Shown in pieces: positions 47,784-57,544 of a stretch of DNA of 64,000 nt. Within the stretch, counting starts at the first letter, position 1; the number at the start of each line of letters is the position of its first letter. Below the pieces are notes generated by a model that worked only from the letters and a program-made list of their open reading frames with translations, was not told the origin of the DNA and ran no database searches. This stretch comes from Liquidambar formosana (lineage: Eukaryota; Streptophyta; Magnoliopsida; Saxifragales; Altingiaceae). The stretch spans positions 51,451,666-51,515,665 of the forward strand of contig CM077820.1 of assembly GCA_039720395.1 (NCBI GenBank), read 5' to 3'. Both the position numbers and the translations under genes were made by a program.

Positions 47784-50700
47784 CTGTAATTCCAGAGGGA
47801 TTTTCTGTTTTAGATAACCATATAATAGGTTCCATAAGGTTTAAAATCTATTAAAAGAAGAAAAAGAACTATGGAATAATAAGGTACTCAGGATATATAG
47901 AAAGAGTTAAAGAACACCTTTTTTTGTTTTTGTTTTTGTTTTCATTCTTTATTGGAAGAACTCCAATAGCACTAGCTGTTGTGTCACGTCATTGAGCTAA
48001 CATGGTACTACGAGCTAATGGAACACTGTAGAAATTAAGACTTTATCATATAGTTGTTAGATGTCAAATTTCCAGCCGGTAGCAACATACCTTTTTCTAT
48101 CCCAAAATATTTGAATTATACACTCTTTTTGCTGTATTTTGATTTATTAGCTTGTAATATCACGCTATTAAAGACTTTCTCCACTATTATTTCCGTACAC
48201 ATGAAGGCTTTAGATCTTAGAAATTAATTAGCATATGAAAGGAAATGAAAATACTTTAAATTGCTCACAAATTAATGGACTCCCTCGATCCCTAGATATC
48301 ACGAAGCTTTTTCCTTTTCTTTTCTTCCATGTTTTCCAAGATTCAAAAAGGGCAAAAGATAAAGACCAGCCTAATTTATCATCATCTATATCCAAACTAA
48401 AAGCATGGCCAAGAATTATGTAAAAGGGATACTGGCCGCAGCCTTTCCGAAAGAACTATTGCGATGGAACACAGAAGGAGAGAAGGGAAAAAGAGGGTTA
48501 AAACCCTTGCTATTGATTGTGTTTATTTCATGTACATGAGGGACCTATATATAGAGTTTAGGCTAGGAATAATCCTAGGTATAGCTATACAATACAGGGG
48601 CCTACGCTATACTTTATACAGTTACAATACACATACACGGTAACACCCCCCCTCAAACTCAAGTAGGGTTTGTAGAGACCAACTTGAGTTTGGAAACTAA
48701 ATCGAGATGGCGTCCTGGAGGATGAGATTTGGTGAAGATGTCTGCAGGCTGATCTGTGGAAGAGACGGAGAGGAGACGCACAGTGCCACTGGTAATGTGC
48801 TGACGAATGAAATGACAATCAATTTCAATATGTTTAGTGCGTTCGTGAAATACATCATTATGAGCAATCTGAAGAGCACTACGATTGTCACAGTAAAGAA
48901 CAGTAGCTGTCGGGAGAGGAACTCCCATAGTAGTAAGAAGCCAACGAAGCCAAAGAAGTTCTTGGGTAGTATCGGCGAGAGCACGATATTCAGCCTCAGT
49001 GCTAGAGCGGGCGGTGACAGTTTGCTTCTTGCTACGCCAGGAAATAAGGGAGGTGCCAAGAAAGAAACAGTAGCCAGTAGTAGAACGGCGGTCAGTCGGA
49101 TCACCGGCCCAATCAGCGTCGGAGTAGGCACGCAACTCAAGGGAAGAGGCGGCAGAAAAATGAAGACCATGATATAGGGTACCTTTAATATATTGAAGGA
49201 TCCGGAGAACAGCTGCATAATGAGAAGAGCGAGGAGCAGACATAAACTGACTGACAAGATGTACTGCATAGGCAAGATCGGGCCGAGTAACAGTGAGATA
49301 AACAAGGCTGCCAACTAACTGTCGGTACAAGGTAGCATCATGGAGAGGTGTACCATCTAGAGGAGTGAGGCGAACATTAGGCTCAAGAGGAGTTGAAGCA
49401 GTCTTGCTATCAGTAAGACCAGCACGGGTGAGGAGATCAGAAACATACTTGGCCTGAGAAAGATAGTATCCCCGAGAATCAGAAGAAATCTCAAGACCCA
49501 AAAAATAGCTAAGGGAACCAAGATCCTTCATCTCAAAGTGCTGGCTAAGAAACTGTTTCAGAGTAGAAATGCCAGTAGAATCATCACCAGTGATAATCAT
49601 ATCATCAACATAGAGAAGCAAAAGAATGGTGCCATGATCAGTCTGACGAACAAAAAGAGCGGAGTCATAGGGACTAGATGTAAAGCCGAAATCTCCAATA
49701 ACAGAACTGAATTTGGCAAACCAGGCTCGAGGAGCTTGCTTGAGTCCATACAAGGCGCGACGGAGGTGACAGACCTGGTTAGGTAAATGATCATACCCAG
49801 GAGGTGGTTGCATGTAGACTTCTTCATGAAGATCACCATTTAGAAATGCATTCTTAACATCCATCTGAAATAATCCCCATTGGCGGACAGCGGCCACAGC
49901 TAGGAGACTCCGGACAGAAGTAAGACGGGCGACAGGAGCAAAGGTCTCTTCATAGTCAATTCCATACTCCTGAGTAAAGCCTTTGGCAACGAGACGAGCC
50001 TTATAGCGTTCAATAGCTCCATCAGAGCGAGTCTTGATCTTGTAAACCCATTTACATCCAATGGCATGTTTGCCCAGGGGAAGATCAACCAAGTCCCAAG
50101 TATGAGTTTTGTGTAAAGCCTGTAATTCAGTATCCATTGCTTGCTGCCAAAGAGGGTTAGTACAAGCCTCGCGATAAGATTGAGGCTCATGTTGAGAAAG
50201 AATAGTGGAGAAACAATGAAAGTCACGAAGATGGACTGGCAATTCTCTTACCCGAGTAGAACGGCGAAGAGCTGGAGGAGGAGTGGGAACGAGATTGTCA
50301 GGATCGTCAGGCGGGACGGGCACTGCAGGAGGGGCCGTAGTTGGTGTATCTGAACCTGTGTCAACATCATCAGGAAATAAAGAAATAGAGGGGTTAGTGA
50401 ATAAAGAAAGGGTAGATGAGGAAGGGAGATGAAATTTGGAGAGAGAGGAGAACAGTTTGTGTTCCCAAAAGACCACATGACGGGAAATACGAAGACGTTT
50501 GGAAATAGGATCCCAACACCTATAGCCTTTGTGTTCTATCCCATAACCCAAGAAGCAGCAGAGACGGGCACGAGGTTGAAGCTTGGTACGTTCATGTGGT
50601 TGAAGTAACACAAAACAGGCACAGCCAAAAACACGGAGAGTACTGTAGTGAGGAGGTGTACCATAAAGCCGTTCATGGGGAGATTGATTATTAATGACAG

Positions 50701-53471
50701 GAGAGGGAATGTGGTTGATGGTGAAAACGGCGGTGAGAGCAGCTTCTCCCCAAAAATGCTCAGGACAGGAGGAAGAGAGAAGAAGAGAACGAACAGTGTC
50801 CAAAATGTGACGATGTTTGCGTTCGGCGCGACCATTTTGCTGAGAAGTGCCTGAGCAAGAACGATGAGGAAGGGTGCCTTGTTGTTGAAGAAATTGGAGG
50901 AAGTCAGTGTCGCGGTACTCCATAGCATTATCTGCACGAAAGATTTTAATAGGACGCGAAAACTGAGTGGTAATCATGCGGGCAAAGTTATAGTAAATCT
51001 GTTTCAGTTCAGAGCGATGCTGCATAAGATAAATCCAAGTAAAGCGAGAATAATCATCAATGAAGATAACAAAATACTTGGATCCACCCATGGTGGTGGT
51101 AGGAGAGGGACCCCAAATATCAGAATGAACTAAGTCAAATGGGGCATTAGAAACAGAATCACTATTTGAAAAAGGTAAAGCAGGTTGTTTACCGAGCTGA
51201 CAAGATAAACAATCATCATGTTTATTTATTACAGGGCCCAAAATACCACTAGAAGCCAATTTTTGTAAACGACTGAAGGAAACATGTCCTAAGCGAGCAT
51301 GCCAAAGAGTTAAAGAGGGAGGAGTTGAGGCAGCAGCGGAGTGAGCGGGAGAGGTAAGGTGGGATGGAGTGTGGAAGTTGATCAATTCAAATAAACGTCC
51401 AACTCTACGGCTGGTCCCAAGCGTCTGTCCCGTCTTTGGATCCTGTACAATACAACCAGTAGAAGAGAAGGTAACATTAAGACCAAGTTCACAAAGTTGT
51501 CCCACAGAAATAAGATTTAAAGTGAGTTGAGGAATGAAATAAGTATCAGGGAGAGACACTTTGGAGTTAGAGATTTGTCCAATGTGATTAATATGCATGT
51601 GAGAGCCATCAGCAGTATGAATAGGAGGAAGATGAGAAGTATGAACTTGAGTAGTGAAAAGAGAGTGATCAGATGTCATATGATTACAACAGGCTGAGTC
51701 AAAATACCAAGAGGAAGTACCTGGTGTGACGGAGAGAGCAGTAGGAGGAGGGTTACCAGAAGTAGAGAGGACCTGTTTGAGAAGAGCAGTGAGATCGGCA
51801 TTAGAGAGAGATGAAGTGGGAGAGGTAGGTGGAGAGATGTCCTCAGTAGCAGCAGCAGTAGTAGCAGCAGTAGTGGAACGATGGTGAGGCTTGAACCTGT
51901 TAGACCTAGATGAATTTCCTCTGGAATGATCATGTCGAGGTTGTGGGTTTGGATTGCGTGGACAGTCATTTAAGAAATGACCTGGACCGCGCTTGTGACA
52001 GTGCTTGCAAACTCGAATAGGACAGTGAAGTAGAGTATGGTTCGGCGCATGACAAAACTTGCAACCTGATAGAGATGGACGCCCAGAAGGAGGAGTGGCC
52101 ATAGCAGTGTGGGCCGGTGCTGAGAAGGGAGTTGCAAGAGCAGATTCAGTAGAAGGAGGAAGGCGAGTACAGCGTCGAGTCTCATATGCAACAAGTTCAG
52201 AAACAGCACTTTCCAAGGTCGGTAATGGAGTGCGATGAAGCAAAATGGCACGTGTAGGTTCGAATACATCATCCAAGGCCATCAAAAAATGGATTAGACG
52301 CTGCTGATTTCGATAACTGAGAAATTTCGCCGCATCCTGAGAACAGGTCCAAGTAGGTTCTGAAGCGGCCAATTGATCCCAAAAGGCCTGCATCCGGGAG
52401 TGGAAAATGTCAATTGCTTCTCCAGGTTCTTGACGCATGCGGTGAAGTTGATCTAAAAGTTGGTTGACGGCTCTTTGTAGAGCAGAGTGAGGCGAGGCAA
52501 GTGGATGTGGTGCAAAGGTTGGGTGATGTGCAGAACGTACCCAAAAATGCGAAAAATAGCTTCGACTTGCTGTGCGCGTGGATCTGACGCGCCTGCAAAT
52601 TGGTGGCGCGTGTGGGCGCGTGGGGAGCTTGCTGGTGAGCTGGTTGGCGGCGTTTTGTAGAGCAGAGAGAGGCGAGGCAGGTGGGTGTGGTGCAAAGGTT
52701 GGGTGATGTGCAGAACGTACCTGAAAAATGTGAAAAGGCTTCGGCTTGCTCGTCACCGGAAATGGGAGAGAAAAAAAACTTTCAGAGGACCAAACCCCGC
52801 TCTGATACCATATTGCGATGGAACACAGAAGGAGAGAAGGGAAAAAGAGGGTTAAAACCCTTGCTATTGATTGTGTTTATTTCATGTACATGAGGGACCT
52901 ATATATAGAGTTTAGGCTAGGAATAATCCTAGGTATAGCTATACAATACAGGGGCCTACGCTATACTTTATACAGTTACAATACACATACACGGTAACAA
53001 GAACAAAGCCCAACTTCTCATATTAAACATATTGCATATGCATGGTCATTAACTCAATACAATTTCAGCTATGTATACTCACACATCATCTATAAATTTT
53101 GCAGCCACCATTACGCTTGTGATTAGAAGCCGGTGAACATTGAGATAAGTCAGAAAACCATCAGTCCTCTGAAGGAATCCGTCCATGTATATATATGCAA
53201 CAACAAAGCAGGATGGGCTGCGGCGCAAGTACTTGAAGATGCGTTCAATGTATTGTCGAATGCTCATGGCGGGTCTTCTTGAACCATGAAAAACAGTAAC
53301 AACATCTTTCTTTTTCGATAGATTTAAGAACTTCTCATTTCTTTGAATGGATCTTTCAAGAACTAAGGAAAGAAGGGATAACACTCGCGGAGTTTTACCT
53401 GTTGCATCCAACCCTAAAGCCGAATAAGTCTCCAACTCTATAGCCTGGTTATTGGGTGTCGATGATCCCAT
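47588..53471 (-). CDS. CYCP: P/U-type cyclin, two exons: join(47588..47783, 53083..53471)
   Basis: Predicted 194-aa P-type (U-type) plant cyclin, the size expected for the family. These cyclins pair with A-type CDKs and link nutrient or phosphate status to cell division; that role is from family knowledge. The start is the ATG at 53471 ([20 protein letters not shown]). The single cyclin box spans about residues 69-178: [68 protein letters not shown]. Splicing at GATGATGT|GTGAGT and TTACAG|GGGTTAT keeps the frame exactly. The intron is about 5.3 kb, of which 4.5 kb is a copia element on the same strand. A relic of the same gene lies at 9596-9802. No coding lesion is seen, but the element carries LTR signals that could terminate or alter the transcript. 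Confidence 0.88.
48452..48456. repeat. Target-site duplication of the copia element (left)
   Basis: AGAAC, repeated at 53000-53004 directly outside the other LTR. Confidence 0.9.
48457..48645 (-). repeat. Copia 3' LTR
   Basis: On the element strand it runs from TGTTACCGTG to CATCGCAATA, so it ends TA and not the usual CA. It is preceded by the polypurine tract. Probable promoter and poly(A) signals lie inside but were not mapped. It is identical to 52811-52999. Confidence 0.93.
48646..48660 (-). promoter_or_regulatory. Copia polypurine tract
   Basis: On the minus strand GAGTTTGAGGGGGGG lies directly before the LTR; it primes plus-strand DNA synthesis. It overlaps the last bases of the gag-pol frame, whose stop is TGA at 48661-48659. 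Confidence 0.85.
48659..52756 (-). CDS. Copia Gag-Pol polyprotein, 1365 codons
   Basis: A single open frame. Gag C-terminal region at about residues 100-200, then two zinc knuckles ([14 protein letters not shown] at 232, [16 protein letters not shown] at 250). The protease motif [12 protein letters not shown] is at 350-361, with DSA in place of the common DSG. Integrase: HHCC at H486, H491, C516, C519 and catalytic D546, D609, E645 (35-residue spacing between the last two). [15 protein letters not shown] at 964-976 and YVDDM at 1049-1053. RNase H: SDADWAGD at 1212, STEAEYRAL at 1252, YCDNRSAL at 1288. No stops or frameshifts. The N-terminus is odd: the frame opens with GTG, the first ATG is codon 107, residues 13-40 repeat at 73-100, and the usual N-terminal Gag region is absent. 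The true start is uncertain. Confidence 0.92.
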   Translation of the reverse strand: MTSKPKPFHIFQVRSAHHPTFAPHPPASPLSALQNAANQLTSKLPTRPHAPPICRRVRSTRTASRSYFSHFWVRSAHHPTFAPHPLASPHSALQRAVNQLLDQLHRMRQEPGEAIDIFHSRMQAFWDQLAASEPTWTCSQDAAKFLSYRNQQRLIHFLMALDDVFEPTRAILLHRTPLPTLESAVSELVAYETRRCTRLPPSTESALATPFSAPAHTAMATPPSGRPSLSGCKFCHAPNHTLLHCPIRVCKHCHKRGPGHFLNDCPRNPNPQPRHDHSRGNSSRSNRFKPHHRSTTAATTAAATEDISPPTSPTSSLSNADLTALLKQVLSTSGNPPPTALSVTPGTSSWYFDSACCNHMTSDHSLFTTQVHTSHLPPIHTADGSHMHINHIGQISNSKVSLPDTYFIPQLTLNLISVGQLCELGLNVTFSSTGCIVQDPKTGQTLGTSRRVGRLFELINFHTPSHLTSPAHSAAASTPPSLTLWHARLGHVSFSRLQKLASSGILGPVINKHDDCLSCQLGKQPALPFSNSDSVSNAPFDLVHSDIWGPSPTTTMGGSKYFVIFIDDYSRFTWIYLMQHRSELKQIYYNFARMITTQFSRPIKIFRADNAMEYRDTDFLQFLQQQGTLPHRSCSGTSQQNGRAERKHRHILDTVRSLLLSSSCPEHFWGEAALTAVFTINHIPSPVINNQSPHERLYGTPPHYSTLRVFGCACFVLLQPHERTKLQPRARLCCFLGYGIEHKGYRCWDPISKRLRISRHVVFWEHKLFSSLSKFHLPSSSTLSLFTNPSISLFPDDVDTGSDTPTTAPPAVPVPPDDPDNLVPTPPPALRRSTRVRELPVHLRDFHCFSTILSQHEPQSYREACTNPLWQQAMDTELQALHKTHTWDLVDLPLGKHAIGCKWVYKIKTRSDGAIERYKARLVAKGFTQEYGIDYEETFAPVARLTSVRSLLAVAAVRQWGLFQMDVKNAFLNGDLHEEVYMQPPPGYDHLPNQVCHLRRALYGLKQAPRAWFAKFSSVIGDFGFTSSPYDSALFVRQTDHGTILLLLYVDDMIITGDDSTGISTLKQFLSQHFEMKDLGSLSYFLGLEISSDSRGYYLSQAKYVSDLLTRAGLTDSKTASTPLEPNVRLTPLDGTPLHDATLYRQLVGSLVYLTVTRPDLAYAVHLVSQFMSAPRSSHYAAVLRILQYIKGTLYHGLHFSAASSLELRAYSDADWAGDPTDRRSTTGYCFFLGTSLISWRSKKQTVTARSSTEAEYRALADTTQELLWLRWLLTTMGVPLPTATVLYCDNRSALQIAHNDVFHERTKHIEIDCHFIRQHITSGTVRLLSVSSTDQPADIFTKSHPPGRHLDLVSKLKLVSTNPT
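52461..52750. repeat. Direct repeat in the copia leader/Gag start, offset 180 bp
   Basis: 52461-52570 and 52641-52750 are about 88% similar. The offset of 180 (60 codons) keeps both in the same frame. Between them is a GC-rich stretch with GGCGCGTG-type motifs. Confidence 0.85.
52799..52810 (-). promoter_or_regulatory. Copia primer-binding site (tRNA-iMet)
   Basis: TGGTATCAGAGC on the minus strand, immediately after the 5' LTR. It is complementary to the 3' end of plant initiator tRNA-Met and is the start point of minus-strand DNA synthesis. Confidence 0.92.
52811..52999 (-). repeat. Copia 5' LTR
   Basis: 189 bp, identical by eye to 48457-48645. It is followed outside by AGAAC (53000-53004), the right target duplication. 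Confidence 0.93.
53083..53471 (-). CDS. CYCP: Cyclin exon 1
   Basis: 389 nt encoding residues 1-129 plus two bases of codon 130. It ends at a good donor (GT|GTGAGT). The upstream in-frame TTG GAT is not needed; ATG 53471 is the first Met of the frame. Confidence 0.88.
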
Positions 53472-53486
53472 ATCCAATCGATCAGA

Positions 53487-54440
53487 GCTGCAATGGATAT
53501 TGTTTGTTGCAAATTACTGGAGTTGGGTCTCTCCTTTTGGGTTTCTTTCCTTTTACAATTTTCAAAATTCTTGGGAACAAATGAAAGTAACTTTATTTAT
53601 GTTATTCTTTTCTTTAATGAAATGTCACCATGGAATCTACATATGCAACCTAAGAAATAAAAGAACTACATTCCCATTAGGCAAATTGGACAACTTTCCT
53701 CAAAGTTCCCTACTGATTGAAGCAATACCAAAGAATTTCAACAGTGGTATAGACCAAGGCATGTAAGAAACACAAAAAAGAATGAGAAGAAAAGATAGAA
53801 ATATGACAACTTGCAATGAAATATGACAACTTGGCTGATCAAAAAAATAAAGAAGAAATATGACAACTTAGAAGCCCCTGGGCTAGCTGGCTAGCCTAGC
53901 TAGTCCTAGTGGTTAGGAAATGCAGGATAAAGGGTAGGATTAAAATAGGTTAGGGAGTCGTATCCTTTTAATTATACTAAATAAATTAAAAAATAAAAAT
54001 TGACAACTTAAGGGCATGTATTAGATATAGTTGCAATGGGGCAAGGTGCAAGACAGGTGTGGAAGTATCACAAGTCATACAACGCACTAAATGTCGAGCA
54101 TAAATGGGAAACTCATGGACTTAGAGCTCAAAACTCCAATGCTTTTTTTTGGTTTTTTGTTTTAAGTTAGTAAAATTGCCGTTTGACATTGGAGCATTTT
54201 GGTCTTTTGAATTAAACCCTAATGACAAACTTATTTTGTTCAAATATTGTAAGAGGATTTTGGATATTATCCTAAAAATATTAATTTTTTTTATTGGTTT
54301 ATTCGGTGAAAATTGCTTTGATTTTGTCCATCCAATTAGAAGTTGCCTATTTAAATATAATATTTGCAACTTTGTTAACAAATTTCGCAGTAGTACATCT
54401 GATAAATCCTGATTCTCAAAGGCTAATTCCGGGTTCAAAC
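53487..54440. promoter_or_regulatory. Upstream region of the cyclin gene
   Basis: 53487-53770 and 54005-54150 are strongly conserved with 9803-10100 and 10420-10550 in arm A, so the promoter was duplicated with the gene. A SINE-like A box lies near 53895. No specific transcription-factor site is claimed. At 54430-54445 a tRNA T-arm-like word (GGGTTCAAACCCCGG) is shared with arm A. Confidence 0.5.
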
Positions 54441-54444
54441 CCCG

Positions 54445-54682
54445 GTTGCGGAAACTTTAGGAGGCCTCTATTGGCACCCAAAGACTTGCTTTTCATCCCC
54501 CACTTATTTTATATTTTAAGATTTTATGAAAAATATATAAGGTTTTCATAAAAACTGATCACGGCTGCGGAAACTTTAGGAGGCCTCTATTGGCACCCAA
54601 AGACTTGCTTTTCATCCCCCACTTATTTTATATTTTAAGATTTTATGAAAAATATATAAGGTTTTCATAAAAACTGATCACG
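54445..54682. repeat. Perfect two-copy tandem duplication, 119 bp
   Basis: Two adjacent copies (about 54445-54563 and 54564-54682) are identical apart from their first bases. Each contains the MITE left end plus its target site GAAACTTTA. The duplication happened after the MITE inserted. Confidence 0.9.
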
Positions 54683-54975
54683 CTGGTTATTAGAAAACAT
54701 CATTTTGAACAACTTTTTAGAAGAAAGATTTTTCAAAATTTATCATTTAAGTGAACTTTTTAGTTATTTATGAAGCGATGACTATAAATGGCAAAAAAGT
54801 CCACTTAAACGATAAATTTTGGAAAAACTTTCTTCCAAAAAGTTGTTCAAAATGATGTTTTCTAGCCAAATATGCAATCAGTTTTTATAAAAACCTTATA
54901 TATTTTTTATAAAATCTTAAAATGTAAAATAAGTGGGGGATGAAGAACAAGTCTTTGGGTGCTAATAGAGCCCCC
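54579..54975. mobile_element. MULE-type foldback MITE with 9-bp target duplication
   Basis: Left end GGAGGCCTCTATTGGCACCC pairs with right end GGGTGCTAATAGAGCCCCC. The arms then pair for about 190 bp (CATCCCCCACTTATTTTA, TCATTTTGAACAACTTTTT). GAAACTTTA flanks both ends (54570-54578 and 54976-54984), with another copy at 54451-54459 from the tandem duplication. Arm A (about 10965-11000) lacks the insert. A transcript would form a long near-perfect hairpin. Confidence 0.85.
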
Positions 54976-55139
54976 GAAACTTTATTTTGTTCAGGCTTTT
55001 AATTTTTTTCAGTCCACTGAAAGCATGGGCCAGCATGTGTCGAGGCCCATCAGGATCAGTGTGGATGCAAAAGCATGGGCCAGGGTCTAACAGGCATTAG
55101 CCATCATACCACCTTTATAAGGCCCATAATTAAAAGTTA

Positions 55140-55440
55140 TTAGCGGGCTTTTGTCGGCAACCTAAGACTTGTTTTTTAGTTTCTATCCCTCACTCATTTT
55201 AAATTTCTCAAGGTTTTATAAAAAATTATAAATTTTTTTTTTTTGAAAACTTGTAGATTTTCTACTTGAAAAATATCATTTTGAATAATTTTATAAAGAA
55301 AAGTTTTCCAAAATCATTGTTTAAGTGGATTTTTTTTGGCTATTTTACATTCTTTATTTCATTTTTACATAAATAGAGACTAAAAATAATTAAAAAAAAT
55401 TCACTTAAATGATAAATTTTGAAACTGAATCATCGAAAAC
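55140..55440. mobile_element. Diverged relic of the same foldback family
   Basis: GGCAACCTAAGACTTG, CCTCACTCATTTTAAAT, ATATCATTTTGAATAA and TCACTTAAATGATAAATTTT echo the MITE at 54579-54975 in order. The right terminus is missing. Confidence 0.55.
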
Positions 55441-55449
55441 CCTTGGTTT

Positions 55450-57050
55450 AAGTGATCGGCAAACATACCACAAAGCCTAAAAGAAGTCCAAGAAAAATAG
55501 AAGAGAAGAAAATGGTGACGGATAAACATCACTCTCATGCACGAGATTCTCCGATCAAATCTTGAGAGGGGAATTAAGGGCCTTTGGGGAGGGATACCCC
55601 GGAAAATACGTGGGGCGCCTATGGACCCTAGCGGGCATTCTCATTGGAGGAAAAAACATTGAAAATTAACTCAATGGGTTGGTTAGGAAAGTCAAGCCAT
55701 ATGGCTTTTCTGGTCCATATCTACTTCAAAGAACCATCTTTTTATCCTTGTAAGATTCCAAGACTCTCTTGAACACTTCAATAAAATTCCTCAAAGTCCG
55801 AAGTAGTGCTTTGATATGGTCAGCAAATCCTAACCATTCACCACAATTGCATTCAAAACGGGACCCACTAATAGATGCACATCTAGAAACCTCATTCCCA
55901 CTTGTAATTATTCCTTGTGTGTTGGATAAATTTATTAGTAGTTTCATTCACCAGCTAGTATATGAATTATAGAATGGAATGTTGTTTGGTATAGGGATTA
56001 AATTTATTAGATTCATAAGTTAGAGTTGAGGTGAATTTCGAAATCAATCTTTAAGTTCGAAGTAAAAGAGATTCAATCATCCTACTATTATTGTGACATC
56101 AAGCGGTAACCATATTAATTGATTTTGTGAGGCATTTTCTTAAATTTTTCTAGATTTTTCTAGCTTAACCCTCAATTTGGTTCATGGATTTTCGCAAGGA
56201 AAAAAAAGGTTAAGGAAAAAAAATGCAATGGAAAGAAAATGAAAGAAAAAGATGAAATCATACCAGGTCAAAATTATTTCAATTATTCTTTTTCTACCAA
56301 TTTTTTCATTGCAACCAAATAAGAAAAAGTACAATTCCTCATATTTTATTTTTTTTCCTTGATAAAATCCCCGAACCAAATAGAGCCTAAAACAAAATAA
56401 AATAAAAAACCATAAAAGTAGACAATTTATTTATTTATTTATTTTTGTCTAAAACTCACATTAGCCCGTAAAATGACAGGTATACTTATCACAATCATGA
56501 CGTTTCATTTTTCTTGTATCTTAAACTCAACTTCAAATTGGAAAATGTTATTGAACCTTCTGAACAGTTTCCTATAATATGTCATGAAAATAAATTTGAA
56601 CTAATACGTACTATTAGACTCCACTAGTCCATCTTTTCATGACACACCGTTTAAGAAGTTATTAAAGGAGATCCAATAACATAGCTAGCAGCTAGCATTA
56701 TCCTTTTGAAATTTGAGTTGGAAAGGTAGTAATGAGAAAGATAGGCTACTTCCATTGTGTATTAGATACTAATTGTAGCCCCACCAGCAAGCAACCAAAA
56801 AAAAAAAAAAAAAACCACCCTTCATCACTCTTCAATATTTTTCTTATTGTTTATAGCCTTGTAGGTCAACTTTGGAAAGGTACACCTTCCATTTTAGAGA
56901 ATCTGAGTCCACCTGGCATCTATCTGTTGGACGGTGTAGAAAACATCCTGGTGGAACACGTGTAAGCTATGTAGTTTTACTTATATATATATATATATAT
57001 ATATATAGAATATATAATATTTTTGGATAAATAGTTGTGCAAATATACTT
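55450..57050. other. Intergenic DNA
   Basis: AT-rich with a (TA)n tract near 56978-57006. Frames on both strands at 55726-55972 have no recognisable family. Nothing else is seen. Confidence 0.5.
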
Positions 57051-57540
57051 AATGAACCTAATTAAGGCAAAAGTCTTAATTTTCATCCGTTTCGTCTTTA
57101 TTAGGTGACCATAAACGTTCCAACTCTTCCACTTCCAAAAATTTTGTGACCTCTCGTCTTACGGACTTTCCATGTAACATACCTGACATGACCACAGGTG
57201 TAATAAAGGTTGGTGCCAAAGCCACTCTAGAATGACGTGTTTCCTCTAAACGTTGGTTGGACATAAATTTTGTTTGATTTCAGGGCCCTTTCCAATGCCT
57301 CCCTCGAGTTGACTGGGGTTGTAAGAAGGAGTCCTCCATGCACGCGCCATCGTGTTGGACACAGTCCTAGGTGGAATTCAATTTCGGGGGAATTACCAAT
57401 TGAGTTTATCATTTGGTGGTATTGCCCCCGAAGGACTGCTTTTGAATTGTCAAATAAGTAATGACCATTCAGGGTGGGGTTAACTAGAGGTGGGTGTGGG
57501 GTTAAGTGGCAAATTCCTATTTTACCCTTCTCCATAGATT
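57051..57540. other. Unassigned region with minus-strand open frames
   Basis: Two overlapping minus-strand frames (57535-57227, 102 aa; 57264-57076, 62 aa ending VEELERLWSPNKDETDEN) look less repetitive than chance frames. They have no domain I recognise and lie in different frames. They could be remnants of one degraded gene; no function is proposed. Confidence 0.3.
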
Positions 57541-57544
57541 TGGA

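Larger units (their letters stand above)
48457..52999 (-). mobile_element. Complete Ty1/copia retrotransposon, 4543 bp
   Basis: Two 189-bp LTRs identical by eye, a 5-bp target duplication (AGAAC), a primer-binding site for initiator tRNA-Met, a polypurine tract and one unbroken gag-pol frame. The domain order protease, integrase, RT, RNase H is that of copia. LTR identity means insertion was recent on the scale of the window. It lies wholly within the cyclin intron, in the same transcriptional orientation. The very short LTRs are at the low end for plant copia elements. The lineage (Ale/Ivana-like or other) cannot be fixed by eye. Confidence 0.95.

Noticed and set aside
48707..49177. Plus-strand frame of 156 codons and other frames across 48659-52756
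   Set aside because: They are antisense or off-frame shadows of the copia gag-pol gene.
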